A stretch of DNA of 64,000 nt from Stieleria varia (GTDB lineage Bacteria > Planctomycetota > Planctomycetia > Pirellulales > Pirellulaceae), in NCBI RefSeq assembly GCF_038443385.1, contig NZ_CP151726.1, positions 2,480,001 to 2,544,000 of the forward strand. The letters are read 5' to 3'. Each line of letters opens with the position of its first letter. Positions within the stretch are counted from its first letter, which is position 1. A model generated the notes under the pieces. It made no database searches. It was not told where the DNA came from and saw only the letters and a list, made by a program, of their open reading frames with translations. Made by a program: the position numbers and the translations under genes. Positions 36,521 to 46,173 of the stretch are shown piece by piece.

Positions 36521-37615
36521 ATGACGTTGGAACGCCAAATGACTCGATTGATTTTCAAAGCCTCGCTTGCGTTGGGCATTGGGATCCTGACGCTGGCAAG
36601 TGCATCGATGGCGGTCGCTCAGGCTCCCAATCAAACGGGCGGCGCGGCGATGACACCGCAGCAAGCTGCCGCCCGCCAGCAGGCACTGGCCCAGCAACGC
36701 AGTCAGCCGCAGCAATTGACGCCACAACAAGAAGCCTATCTGCGTCAACAGCAGTTGGCCCAGCAACAGGCCGCACAACAACGAGCCGCAGCGGCCGCGG
36801 CATCAACCGCACAAGCACCGTTTCCACCGTTGGATGCAAACGCCCAGGCTCGCTTGGATCAGATCCTTGCAAAATGGGAGGAGCAAACCAAGGGGACAAA
36901 GACATTGGAATGTACGTTCCAACGTTGGCACTTTGACCTGCTGGCGACTCCTCCAGGCGTCTATGCCGACAAGTCAATCGGCGATATCAAGTACTCTGCA
37001 CCGGACAAAGGGCTTTTCAAAGTAAACACCAAACTCTTCTTTACCGGAATGGAGGGGGGAAAGCCTCAATACGCCCCTCAACCCGGCATGGAGGGAGAAT
37101 GGTACGTCTGCACAGGCAAAGAAGTTTTGGAGTACGACCGATCGATCAAGCAATGCACGATTCAAGAACTTCCCAAAGAAATGCAGGGCGTACAGATTTT
37201 CAATAGTCCACTGCCGTTTGTGTTCAATCTTGATGCGGAGCAGATGAAGCAAAAGTTTTGGATCCGAGAGGTTGAATCCAAGGAACCCGGAATGTTGATG
37301 CTGGAGGTTTGGCCCAAGACAGCAGAAGATCGCGCTCAGTACAAAGTGGTTCAGATCGGACTGGGATCGGACTTCGTCATCAAAGGTCTCGTGATGTACG
37401 CACCGAACTTTCATCCCAAGAACGCTCCCACGTGGGATCAGTATCAGTTTGATGATGTCAAGCGAAACTCATTTGCGGCGGGGATACAGCAGTTTTGGAA
37501 CTTCTTCATTCCGGAAAAACTGCCCGCTGGCTGGAATGTCCAGCGAGGCAACCTGTTGATGCCGCCCCAGCCACAAATGGCCAACGGAAACCAAGCAGCC
37601 CCACCTCGCCGGTAA
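36521..37615 (+). CDS. TIGR03009 family secreted protein
   Basis: This 364-residue protein has a signal peptide (FKASLALGIGILTLASASMAVA), then a Gln/Ala-rich low-complexity region (about residues 35-95, PQQAAARQQ-type), then the conserved planctomycete TIGR03009 domain: LDQILAKWEEQTKGTKTLEC, GEWYVCTGKEVLEYD, FWIREVESKEPGMLMLEVWP. The fold resembles LolA-like lipoprotein carriers (my inference from the order of strands and the YDxxxKQ motif); its function is unknown. ATG at 36521 or 36539 could start translation. A proline-rich tail ends the protein. Confidence 0.88.
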   Translation: MTLERQMTRLIFKASLALGIGILTLASASMAVAQAPNQTGGAAMTPQQAAARQQALAQQRSQPQQLTPQQEAYLRQQQLAQQQAAQQRAAAAAASTAQAPFPPLDANAQARLDQILAKWEEQTKGTKTLECTFQRWHFDLLATPPGVYADKSIGDIKYSAPDKGLFKVNTKLFFTGMEGGKPQYAPQPGMEGEWYVCTGKEVLEYDRSIKQCTIQELPKEMQGVQIFNSPLPFVFNLDAEQMKQKFWIREVESKEPGMLMLEVWPKTAEDRAQYKVVQIGLGSDFVIKGLVMYAPNFHPKNAPTWDQYQFDDVKRNSFAAGIQQFWNFFIPEKLPAGWNVQRGNLLMPPQPQMANGNQAAPPRR

Positions 37616-38165
37616 CACGTCGTCGAGTCTCTCGGGACGTGAAACCACCACCGCGCGATCATCCAGATCGATAGCCTCCGTCAGCATACGCACGAGTGGC
37701 ATCCAAGAATGATCGCCGCAACAGCTCAACGTATCGAAGCAGATGACGCAACCAAACGCTCTGAGCCGTGACGCGTCATCGGCCGGGTCTTGCTTGGACT
37801 GCTCAAAGTTTGGTGTTGTGTCTTTTGGGTTTGCGCAAGTTTATGTCCCTACTGCTGGCGCAGCTGGTGGCCCCCAGTGAGCCTCAGGCGCTAGCCGTGG
37901 GCCAGCACCACAATCCGCCTCAGGCCCACGGCTAGCGCCTGAGGCTCACCTTGATTGCGATGCATGGGACAAAAACATGGACTGAAAAAAACAATGTCAA
38001 CACCATCAGGCCCGCGGCAAGCGCCTTGCGGCTCACAAAATTAACAGTCTCCGAAAACGCAAGCGACCCTTCTAACGGGATCCCCCCGCAGCGTCAAATG
38101 CCGCTTCCTCCTGCGCCTTCGGCTGCGGGTCAAACGGGCCTGCGGGTCAAACGCGGCAATGTGGA
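37616..38165. other. Convergent intergenic region with repeat debris
   Basis: There is no supported gene between the convergent TIGR03009 and topoisomerase B genes. It contains a CTGCTCAAAGTTTGGTGTTG half-repeat at about 37799-37818, the hairpin repeat at 37876-38007, and GC-rich leftovers with a duplicated CTGCGGGTCAAACG word near 38123-38153. Confidence 0.7.
37876..38007 (-). repeat. 158-bp family hairpin repeat, solitary copy
   Basis: The arms at 37876-37902 and 37923-37949 pair almost perfectly and are followed by the conserved tail with GATGCATGGGACAAAAACAT, as in the copy at 7610. It lies between two converging genes, where a bidirectional terminator role would make sense. Confidence 0.85.
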
Positions 38166-40085
38166 TCACACGTCGATGCCGTCGGCGTCTTCGGCTCGTT
38201 CCATGATGAAACTGAACCTTGCCGATGCGTCGCGGCCCATCAAGTCGCTGATCACCTTGTCGGTCTCCAGTTGATCATCGATCTCAACCTTCAGCAGTTG
38301 ACGCGTTGCGGGGTTCAGCGTCGTTTCCCACAACACCTTGGGCATCATTTCTCCCAAGCCTTTGAAGCGTGTGATCTCAGGTTTGGATCGGCCGGCGTGT
38401 TTCTCCAAAATCTCGGCGCGGTGCAACTCGTCTTTGGCCCAGTACGTTTCTTTTCCGATGTCGATTCGAAACAGTGGTGGCACCGCGATATACAGCCGTC
38501 CGTCGGCGATCAGTTGCGGCATGTGGCGATAGAAAAAGGTCAGCAACAGCGTCGTGATGTGGTGACCATCGCTGTCAGCATCCGCCAACAGAATCACGCG
38601 TCCGTAACGCAAGCCGCCGATGTTCATCTTAGGACCGATGCCACAACCGAGTGAGGCAACGAGGTCCTGGATTTCTTTATTGTCCAAGATCTTCTTGAGC
38701 GTCGCGCTCTCGGTGTTCAGCACCTTGCCACGCAGCGGCAAGATCGCTTGGTAGTTCCGATCTCGCCCCTGTTTCGCGCTGCCGCCTGCCGAGTCACCTT
38801 CCACGATGAACAGTTCGGACTCCATCTTTCCGCTGGCCAAGCAATCACTCAGTTTGCCGGGCAATAGCGTACGTTTGGACCCACCTTTGCGCGAAACGGC
38901 CTCGGATGCCGCACGCGATGCGGCGCGGGCGCGGGCGGCAGCGATGATCCGTGCGACGACGGAATCGGCGACTGTCCGATTGTTGTTCATCCATTGTTCC
39001 AACGCACCGCGGACAGCACTTTCGCTAAAGGCCTGCGCCTCGGGGTTGTTCAAACGGTCCTTGGTCTGACCTTGGAATTGCGGCTCGCTGATGAAGATCG
39101 ATAGGATCGCGACCAAACCCTCACGAATGTCTTCATGCGTGAACTTCACCCCTCGCGGCGTCAGGTTGTGCGTGTCGATGTAATTGCGAACGGCTTTATT
39201 GAGTCCGCTGCGAAAACCGTTTTCGTGGGTACCGCCGTTGCCGGTCGGAATCCCGTTGACGTAGCTGCGAACGTGTTCGTCGGTCGACTCGGTCCACTGC
39301 AGGGCTACCTCCAGCCGAGAGGTCTCATCGACGTGGTGGGTGAACGGAGCCTCATGGATCGGTCGTGCCTTGCGTTCCTTGAGGACCTTGTCCAAATAGT
39401 CAACGATGCCGCGTTCGTGCAAGAACGTTTGTTTGGTACCGGCAACTTCGTCGATGTAGGTGACTTTGACGCCACGGTGTAGGAAGCTCGCTGTTTCCAA
39501 ACGAGACAGAATCGTGGGCGAATCGAACTCTGTCCTTGGAAAAATCGTGGGGTCGGGTTTGAAGGTGATCGTCGTCCCGGTACCTCGAACCGAGCCCTTC
39601 AGCTTTTGCAGCTTGCTGGTCGGTTTTCCACGCTCAAAGGTCATCTTGTACTGAGCGCCGTCGCGTCTCACGATGGCCGTCAGTTCTTTGCTGAGCGCGT
39701 TGACGACGGATGCACCGACGCCGTGCAGACCGCCGGCGGTCTTGTAGTTGCCTTCCTCGAACTTGCCGCCCGCGTGCAAGACGGTCAGCACCATTTCCAA
39801 CGCGGGTTTCTTTGTCTTGGGATGCTTGTCCACCGGAATGCCGCGACCGTTGTCCGTGACCGTCACGGTCTGACCGTCCTTGTGCAGCGTCACGGTGATT
39901 TCGGACGCGTATCCATTCATCGCTTCGTCGACCGAGTTGTCGACGATTTCCCAAATCAAATGGTGCAGGCCGGCGGACGACACGCCGCCGATGTACATGC
40001 CGGGTCGCTTACGGACAGGCTCCAAGCCCTCCAAGGCGATGATCTTGTCGGCGTTGTAGCTTTGTGGTTTTGTTGCAGTGCTCAT
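38166..40085 (-). CDS. Type IIA topoisomerase subunit B (gyrase B / ParE-like)
   Basis: This 639-residue ATPase subunit has the GHKL ATP-binding site (WEIVDNSVDEAMNG, DNGRGIPVD, GGLHGVGASVVNALS), a transducer domain, and the TOPRIM motifs EGDSAGGSAKQGRD and DADSDGHHI, where most homologues have DADVDG. The length fits the short GyrB/ParE type. The A subunit gene is 44 bp upstream on the same strand, so the pair forms an A2B2 enzyme. Gyrase or topoisomerase IV cannot be decided from this subunit; Ser for Val in the TOPRIM motif and QGRDRNYQAILPL are mixed signals. It is cytosolic and probably essential. Confidence 0.93.
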   Translation of the reverse strand: MSTATKPQSYNADKIIALEGLEPVRKRPGMYIGGVSSAGLHHLIWEIVDNSVDEAMNGYASEITVTLHKDGQTVTVTDNGRGIPVDKHPKTKKPALEMVLTVLHAGGKFEEGNYKTAGGLHGVGASVVNALSKELTAIVRRDGAQYKMTFERGKPTSKLQKLKGSVRGTGTTITFKPDPTIFPRTEFDSPTILSRLETASFLHRGVKVTYIDEVAGTKQTFLHERGIVDYLDKVLKERKARPIHEAPFTHHVDETSRLEVALQWTESTDEHVRSYVNGIPTGNGGTHENGFRSGLNKAVRNYIDTHNLTPRGVKFTHEDIREGLVAILSIFISEPQFQGQTKDRLNNPEAQAFSESAVRGALEQWMNNNRTVADSVVARIIAAARARAASRAASEAVSRKGGSKRTLLPGKLSDCLASGKMESELFIVEGDSAGGSAKQGRDRNYQAILPLRGKVLNTESATLKKILDNKEIQDLVASLGCGIGPKMNIGGLRYGRVILLADADSDGHHITTLLLTFFYRHMPQLIADGRLYIAVPPLFRIDIGKETYWAKDELHRAEILEKHAGRSKPEITRFKGLGEMMPKVLWETTLNPATRQLLKVEIDDQLETDKVISDLMGRDASARFSFIMERAEDADGIDV

Positions 40086-40129
40086 GGGGGATCTATTTGG
40101 CTTTGTTGGAAAAGGGGGTCAAACAAGGC

Positions 40130-42565
40130 CTACGCGTCCTCTTCAAACGTGACCGGTGGTTCGATCGGCGGCTGAACGATTTCAGCGATCTTGCCGTTCT
40201 TTTGAATCTCGACTCCGCGACCGCCACGTGAGGTCACTCGATACTTGGCCGTGGAAATGGTTTTCTTTGCACCACGGTTGGTTTGCACTGTCATCAAGTC
40301 ACGATCTCCGGTGCTGGCTTTGAATCCCAACAAGCGGTCGCCGGAGGCGAGTCGCATTAGCGTGACGCCTTTTCCGGCACCGGACAGGTAGTTCACTTCT
40401 TCGGCTTGGCAGACGATCGCGCGACAGTTTTCTGAAACAGCCAGAATGACTTCGGTTCCCGAAACCGGGATGACATCAACGATCTCAGCATCACCGGCAA
40501 CGCGAGCAAACCGGCGTCCGCTACGTGTGGACGGTTCGGCAAACGGAGCCAAGCAAAATCGCAATGCGAACCCGTTGCTGGATGCGGCGAACCCGTGGAC
40601 CTCGGGGCACCAATCGGGATGCTTGGGGTCCTCATTGATCACGCCGCCGATCACTCGCGGGTCGAGAGAGAGGGCGGTGACGATCTTTTCGCCGTCTTTG
40701 AGTTTGAACAGCTTTTGAATCGGTTCCCCGAAACCCGTCGAAGCCGGGATGTCGATCATTCTGGCCGTATAGCAGACACCTTTGGATGAAAAGAAGGCGA
40801 TCGATTCACGAGTGCTGCCAGCGGTCACCGTCAGCACACTATCACCTTGGCGAAGCCTGCTCTTGGAGGGATCGGCGATCAACTTCTGACGCTTCACCCA
40901 ACCGTCCTTGGTCACCAAAATGTGACAATTCTCCGCGACGATGAAATCCTCTTCCGTGTACTCGAGTTCTTCGTCGACCGTCACCACCTGGGTTCTGCGT
41001 TTACAGGAGTCGTGCTTGCCGTAGACTTCCAGCAATTCGTTGATTTCGTCACGAACAATCTTCCAACGTCCTGACGCGTTTGTGTCCTCGGTGTCTTCGT
41101 CCAGCAGCTTGCGGATCTCTCGAGCACGCTTGTTCTTGTCTTTCAGCTCGTCCAAGATCAGATTGATTTCCAATCTGGCCAAGCGATACAGTTTCAGTTC
41201 CAGGATCGCGTCGGTTTGCTCGGCATCCAGCCCGCCTTTGCTGGCGGGAAAGCGTTTCATGATCTTGTCCGCCGCATCCGCCTTGCCTTCCGATTTGCGG
41301 ATGATGCGAATGATCTCGTCCAACGCGTCAAAGATCAATGCGAAACCATCCAGGATATGAATGCGTTTCTCGAGCGACGCCAGTTCATTTTCGAGCCGGC
41401 GTGTCAGCACGTCCAAGCGGAAATGTAAGAAATGCCACAGCATTTCTTTGAGCCCGAGTCGGTTCGGCGTACCAATCTCTGGGTTCTCAGTGGGCACCAA
41501 GCAGGTCAGGTTGACGTTGAAATTCTTTTGAAAGTCCGTGTGCTTGTACAAGAACGCGAGGACTTTGGATTCGTCGGCGTCTTTGCGGAGAATCAAATCG
41601 ACGCGGATTTCGTCGGTGGAAAGGTCTCGGACTTCGGTAACCAACGGCAGCTTGCCCGAGAAGATCAACTCGGCAATGCGTTCCACCAAGAGGGCTTTGT
41701 TCACACCGAACGGGATCGAGTCGATTTGCAGCACCTTGCCACCACGAGACTCTTCACCGCTGATCGTGGTCCCACGCAGCTTGATGGTTCCGTGCCCGGT
41801 TCGATAAATCTCTCGCAGCTCGTCCTTGGTGTTGACGATCTGGCCGCCGGTGGGGAAGTCCGGTGCCTGAACGGCATCGTTGGCGACGAGCTGATAATCT
41901 TTGATCTCCGGGTCCCGCAACAATTTCAGCAGTGCATTGCAAACTTCTTTGAGATTGTGTGGCGGGATGTTGGTCGCCATCCCGACCGCGATCCCGGTGG
42001 CACCGTTGACCAGCAGGTTGGGAAACCGGCTCGGCAAGACAACAGGTTCTTCGCGGCTGCCGTCATAGTTGGCTTTGAAGGCCACGGTTCGCGTCGACAA
42101 ATCGGTCAGAATCTCGGCCGCGATCGGCGTCATGCGGCACTCGGTGTACCGCATGGCCGCGGCGTTGTCGCCATCGACGCTGCCGAAGTTGCCACTGCCG
42201 TCGATCAACGGCATTCGCATCGCAAAGGGCTGGGCCATTCGCACGAGGGCTTCGTAGATCGAACTGTCGCCGTGGGGGTGATAGTTACCCATCACGTCAC
42301 CAACGACCTTGGCGCATTTACGATGCTTGGCCGTCGCACCGAGGTTTTGCTGGTGCATCGTGTAGAGAATACGACGCTGCACCGGTTTCAAGCCGTCTCG
42401 TACATCGGGCAGCGCCCGGCTAGTGATGACCGAAAGCGAATAATTGAGGTATCGCTCCTGCGCCGCGTGCCGCAGCGGTACCGCAGTCATCGCCGAATCG
42501 TCGATGGCATCAAATAGAGATTTGGATTTTTTGTCCGCGTTGCTTCCAGATCGACGTTTCGCCAC
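40130..42565 (-). CDS. Type IIA topoisomerase subunit A (gyrase A / ParC-like)
   Basis: This 811-residue breakage-reunion subunit has its catalytic Tyr140 in [11 protein letters not shown]. The quinolone region is [14 protein letters not shown], with Ser101 and Glu105 at the positions of E. coli GyrA Ser83 and Asp87. After a coiled coil (about 360-490) comes a C-terminal beta-pinwheel. The first blade ([10 protein letters not shown]) lacks a GyrA box, whereas SRGGRGVEI, box-like, occurs only near residue 785. Absence of the box in its usual place suggests decatenation (ParC-like) more than supercoiling, but this is inference. It leads the two-gene operon with subunit B. Confidence 0.93.
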   Translation of the reverse strand: MAKRRSGSNADKKSKSLFDAIDDSAMTAVPLRHAAQERYLNYSLSVITSRALPDVRDGLKPVQRRILYTMHQQNLGATAKHRKCAKVVGDVMGNYHPHGDSSIYEALVRMAQPFAMRMPLIDGSGNFGSVDGDNAAAMRYTECRMTPIAAEILTDLSTRTVAFKANYDGSREEPVVLPSRFPNLLVNGATGIAVGMATNIPPHNLKEVCNALLKLLRDPEIKDYQLVANDAVQAPDFPTGGQIVNTKDELREIYRTGHGTIKLRGTTISGEESRGGKVLQIDSIPFGVNKALLVERIAELIFSGKLPLVTEVRDLSTDEIRVDLILRKDADESKVLAFLYKHTDFQKNFNVNLTCLVPTENPEIGTPNRLGLKEMLWHFLHFRLDVLTRRLENELASLEKRIHILDGFALIFDALDEIIRIIRKSEGKADAADKIMKRFPASKGGLDAEQTDAILELKLYRLARLEINLILDELKDKNKRAREIRKLLDEDTEDTNASGRWKIVRDEINELLEVYGKHDSCKRRTQVVTVDEELEYTEEDFIVAENCHILVTKDGWVKRQKLIADPSKSRLRQGDSVLTVTAGSTRESIAFFSSKGVCYTARMIDIPASTGFGEPIQKLFKLKDGEKIVTALSLDPRVIGGVINEDPKHPDWCPEVHGFAASSNGFALRFCLAPFAEPSTRSGRRFARVAGDAEIVDVIPVSGTEVILAVSENCRAIVCQAEEVNYLSGAGKGVTLMRLASGDRLLGFKASTGDRDLMTVQTNRGAKKTISTAKYRVTSRGGRGVEIQKNGKIAEIVQPPIEPPVTFEEDA

Positions 42566-42930
42566 TCCAGTGGTATCCCTTATTCAATTGTCACTCGTTT
42601 GCCGTTCCAACGGAACGATCGGCATGCTCGGCCCGTTTCTTGTGCGAAACGGCGTTCCCTGTCCCGGGGACATGAGACGAGATTATAGGAAGATTGGGCT
42701 GGCAGTCACGGGTGCGCAATTCACGGGCAATTTGCCGATTTGGCGATATCAGAGCGACGCCAAGACGCCGAGACCGGCCCAGACCCATCTAGCCGGGCTG
42801 ATGATCAGGTAAGCCGACGGCGCTAGCCGCGTGCCTGATGGTGACGACGCAACCCTTCGAAGCCCGTGGCTAGCGCCATCGGCTCACCAAGACTGCGTAT
42901 CGCACTCGATCAAAAGCTGCTAGCAAAGAC
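42566..42930. other. Intergenic region upstream of the topoisomerase operon
   Basis: There is no supported gene. It should hold the promoter of the topoisomerase operon (minus strand) and contains the hairpin repeat at 42808-42888, close to the 3' end of the LON-domain gene. Confidence 0.6.
42808..42888. repeat. CGCTAGCC-core hairpin repeat
   Basis: The left arm GTAAGCCGACGGCGCTAGCC and the right arm GGCTAGCGCCATCGGCTCAC pair with three or four mismatches around a loop of about 25 bases. It is a relative of the repeat at 36137-36215. It lies 3' of the LON-domain gene and upstream of the topoisomerase operon. Confidence 0.8.
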
Positions 42931-43665
42931 TCAGTTGAGACTAAACGGGGGCGGGAACGTTCGCCCCTGCGACTTGCTGGAGAACGGGTGCTGAAAGGCC
43001 GACGAGATGGGGAGCATCTCCAGCTCTCCCCTCCCGAGAACCTTGATCAGCTCCTTTGCTCGCTCATCCACATCGGGCTCGGCCAGCAGTTTCAGCTTTT
43101 GCTCGGCAGAGAAAGGCAGCGTGTGGGAGATGATGTCGGTGATCGGACCAAGGCCCAGTTTGCCAGCAAGTAATTCTTGCAGACTCTCTCGAATCTTTTT
43201 TCCCGTCGGAATGATCTCGCCAAAAGATCGCAGCAGGTCTTCTTTCAGCTCCAAACGTTGGCTGGCGCTGATCGGCGGGTAGACGTCATCTCTGACATCG
43301 ACTTCTGCGATCCGAAAGGCGCGACCGGCATCCAGTTCACGCAGGATCTTTGCCCGCCGCACCCCCACGAGCAAAATATTGTGCCGATCGTCATCCAATT
43401 CGACATGGGAAACGATCCGGCTGATGCAGACCGTTGAGGCGATAGGCGGCAGATCGTCGACCAATGCAGCCGCTCCGGTCAACGTCGACATCGCGATCAA
43501 TTGATCCGTTGCCAGCGACTCGCTCAGCATCTCACAGTACCGCGGTTCAAAAATATGAAGCGGCTGAATTGCGTGAGGAAACAGAACGAGCTCGGGCAAC
43601 GGAAACAATCGAACGCGACCGTCAAAATCGTCCGGCAAACGTGTGACGCCTTCCAAGTCGTGCAT
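42931..43665 (-). CDS. LON substrate-binding domain protein
   Basis: This 244-residue protein contains only the N-terminal substrate-binding domain of Lon protease (VRLFPLPELVLFPHAIQPLH, IFEPRYCEMLSESLATD, ICISRIVSHVELDDDRHNIL-like VCISRIVSHVELDDDRHN) plus a helical C-terminal part. The Lon AAA+ and Ser-Lys protease domains are absent, as usual for this stand-alone family. The biochemical role is unclear, possibly an adaptor. It starts 6 bp after the stop of the BI-1 family gene, so the two are probably one transcript. Confidence 0.9.
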   Translation of the reverse strand: MHDLEGVTRLPDDFDGRVRLFPLPELVLFPHAIQPLHIFEPRYCEMLSESLATDQLIAMSTLTGAAALVDDLPPIASTVCISRIVSHVELDDDRHNILLVGVRRAKILRELDAGRAFRIAEVDVRDDVYPPISASQRLELKEDLLRSFGEIIPTGKKIRESLQELLAGKLGLGPITDIISHTLPFSAEQKLKLLAEPDVDERAKELIKVLGRGELEMLPISSAFQHPFSSKSQGRTFPPPFSLN

Positions 43666-43671
43666 GGTTCC

Positions 43672-44409
43672 TCATTCGCTCTCGGCGAAATACATCAAGA
43701 TTCTCAGCACATACCAGAACAGCAGGACGACGGACGCAAACAACGCCAGCGACGCGGCGACGTGCTGTTCCGTTCGATAGTGGTGCAACACGTTCGACGT
43801 GTCATACAAAATGTAGCCGCATGCCAATGCCACCATGGCAACGCTGAACCAAAGTCCGAGCGAGAAACCCATGAAGGCACCGATCACGATCGCGCCCATT
43901 GCGGCAATGCCGCCCAGAAACAGAAACTTGCCCCACGATGCGAGGTCCGCTCGTGTGACAAAGACGAACATGGTCAGACCGCCGAAACACACCAGCGTGA
44001 TGACACCCGCAATGAACGGCGTCTCCGGTCCGACAAACTTCACCGCCAAGTACAACAGCGGAAACAGGATCAATGCTTCCGCGACGACGTAGAGCCCGAG
44101 CCCGACATACTGCATCGAACGAGACGTGTCGCTTTCCGCCCACGACCTAGCCAGCCAACTGACGCCCATGAACACCGCCAATACCACCAGCCAAGACAAG
44201 GGATTGATGCGTTGCATCAGTCCCATCATCGTGTTCTCTGGAATCACCGCGAACAGCACCATTTCGAGCGCCACCAAAGCCAGCACGGCACCCAACAGGT
44301 GAGTGTACGTGCGGCGAATGAATCCTGCGCGTGCATCCTCGTCAGCAAATGCCGCGGGTACACCGACGTCGGTCACGGAGTAAGGATTGATGTTGCTCAC
44401 CGAAGTCAT
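43672..44409 (-). CDS. Bax inhibitor-1 / YccA family membrane protein
   Basis: This 245-residue protein has an N-terminal cytosolic stretch and seven hydrophobic segments, matching the BI-1 (UPF0005, TMBIM) family. The terminal helices contain the family-like YILYDTSNVLHHYRTEQHVA and ALFASVVLLFWYVLRILMYF. The Asp in YILYDTS corresponds to a conserved acidic residue of the pH-sensing calcium-leak site in this family. YccA-type members interact with the FtsH protease. It is co-oriented with the LON-domain gene 6 bp downstream, an association with proteolysis that may be meaningful. Confidence 0.93.
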   Translation of the reverse strand: MTSVSNINPYSVTDVGVPAAFADEDARAGFIRRTYTHLLGAVLALVALEMVLFAVIPENTMMGLMQRINPLSWLVVLAVFMGVSWLARSWAESDTSRSMQYVGLGLYVVAEALILFPLLYLAVKFVGPETPFIAGVITLVCFGGLTMFVFVTRADLASWGKFLFLGGIAAMGAIVIGAFMGFSLGLWFSVAMVALACGYILYDTSNVLHHYRTEQHVAASLALFASVVLLFWYVLRILMYFAESE

Positions 44410-44812
44410 CCTTCTTGAAAAGATTGAGACGTTAAACGAATGTCATGGCATAGGGACGTGCGGAAAATAAGTGTCGCAAAATCCACGTAGCAATCATCGC
44501 TCCGCGTGATCTTTGCAACGAGACAGGACACCTGTGTTCCGCGCCTCCCGCTGCCCTTGGAAAATTATATCAAGTGGCCACCCCATAGGTGCCTGCCAGC
44601 ACACCCTCTAATGGAGGAATCTCTCTCTCTGCGTGCAATACTCACGTTCATCGGAATTTGACCTGATTTTGGGTCGTCGTTGTGGCGGAAATGTCCCGAA
44701 CAGTGGCTTTTCCTGGTCAGAGACGGCGAAACTCGCCTTCCCCAGCGGTGCACCGATTTGTTATTGCCGGTCTCGTACACGAACCAAGCCCTCCACAAGC
44801 GGATTCGATCGC
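44410..44812. other. Divergent intergenic region
   Basis: There is no supported gene between the BI-1 family gene (minus) and the Tat-exported protein gene (plus). The frame open upstream of 44813 lacks coding character and a ribosome-binding site. No clear repeat or riboswitch was seen. Confidence 0.5.
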
Positions 44813-45943
44813 ATGATTGCTCGTTCACGTCGATCTTTCTTGACCTTCTGCGGAATCGCCGCAGCAGCCACCGTTGCCACCACGTCGGTCGATGCCAAAC
44901 CACCCAGCCTGCTTCGCATGTTCGGCAAGGCGACGCCGATTCCGCAGGCAGACTCGATGATCCTGACGGAAGAAGACGGCCCGTGGCTGATTCTTGCAAC
45001 GACCTTTGTCGGCGAAAACTCGCAGGCACGCGCGGAACGAACCGCCAGAGAGATCCGCGAAAAGCTGCGTTTGCCCGCATTCATTTACAAAGAAGACTTC
45101 AGTTTCACAGGCGACGCCAGCTCTCCCAACCAAACCGGTTATCGGGCACGCTACGCCAACCCGCATTCCTATCAAGCACACGCGGTGTTGGTCGGCGAAT
45201 ACGATTCCGTGCAGAACGACAACGTCGATCGCGACTTGACCGCGCTCAAGAAAGCCGACTTGGACGTGTTCCGTGACGCGAAAGAAGTCGCCGCGGAATA
45301 CAACGTCAACACACCGATCAATACGGTCAAGACTTGGGGACAACAAATCTTCAAATCCCGCAAGGGTCATACCAAGAGCCCGTTGGCCAACGCGTTTGTG
45401 ACTCGCAATCCGTTGCTGCCCGAAGCGTTCTTTTCCCAGCCCGCGGTCGATTCCTTTGTCCAAGAACTCAACGACGGTGTGCCCCACAGCCTGCTGGACT
45501 GCGACGGTAAATTCACGGTGATCGTGCGCACGTTCGAGGGATTCGGAACGATCGTCGATGGCAAACAGGAAAAGAATTTCAATCCGAGCGAAGCACGAAT
45601 GGCGAAACTGGCACGCGATGCCAACCGCATGGTGACCAAACTCCGTGCCGATGGTGAAGATGCCTATCAGTTTCATGATCGACACCGCAGCATCGTCACC
45701 GTGGGTAGCTTTGAAACCTTGGGCCGGGAGCTCCCCGATGGCGGTTTCCTCTACGACCCAGAAATCCGGCAAGTGATGGAACGTTTCAGCGCGTTCAACG
45801 CCAGCGTCGCCAGACAAGTGCCAGGACGCACGGGGATCGCGGCGAATCACGCCGCCATGATCCCCTTTGACGTCCAGCCGACGCCGATCTCGGTCCCCAA
45901 GATCAGCAAACGAAGCCTCTACAGCGCCTTGGGACGCAGATAG
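44813..45943 (+). CDS. Tat-exported protein of unknown function
   Basis: This 376-residue protein has a twin-arginine signal (ARSRRSFLTFCGIAAAATVA) and cleavage near VDA. The mature part begins KPPSLLRMFGKATPIPQADS. It contains DGPWLILATTFVGENSQARA, AERTAREIREKLRLPAF and VLVGEYDSVQNDNVDRD, which together look like a SPOR-like arrangement, but I do not assign a family confidently. I chose the ATG at 44813. It has no operon partner and precedes the sulfatase gene by 230 bp. Homologues are, to my knowledge, mainly planctomycetal hypothetical proteins. Confidence 0.78.
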   Translation: MIARSRRSFLTFCGIAAAATVATTSVDAKPPSLLRMFGKATPIPQADSMILTEEDGPWLILATTFVGENSQARAERTAREIREKLRLPAFIYKEDFSFTGDASSPNQTGYRARYANPHSYQAHAVLVGEYDSVQNDNVDRDLTALKKADLDVFRDAKEVAAEYNVNTPINTVKTWGQQIFKSRKGHTKSPLANAFVTRNPLLPEAFFSQPAVDSFVQELNDGVPHSLLDCDGKFTVIVRTFEGFGTIVDGKQEKNFNPSEARMAKLARDANRMVTKLRADGEDAYQFHDRHRSIVTVGSFETLGRELPDGGFLYDPEIRQVMERFSAFNASVARQVPGRTGIAANHAAMIPFDVQPTPISVPKISKRSLYSALGRR

Positions 45944-45974
45944 GACGAGAAGCTGCTGAAACTTTCCCCGCCGT

Positions 45975-46032
45975 GGACGAGGTCACGCGTCCCTGCAGCG
46001 TAATTCCGCGTCGGGGACTCGTGACCTCGTCC
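45975..46032. repeat. Inverted repeat between the Tat protein and sulfatase genes
   Basis: Arms GACGAGGTCACGCGTCCC (45976-45993) and GGGACTCGTGACCTCGTC (about 46014-46031) pair with one mismatch around a short AT-containing loop. It lies about 30 bp after the stop of the upstream gene and could act as a terminator or be a mobile palindrome. Confidence 0.65.
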
Positions 46033-46173
46033 CCTACGGCCGGTACAGATTTATCTGCCGATCGCCGAAGACACGTCGCAGGGGCTCCACCGGGAATTCT
46101 TTCGTCTAGAATGTCGATCACCGCATGCAAAGCGGTGTCCCTTTGATGATCGTACCCTGGTTCGGATTTCCCC

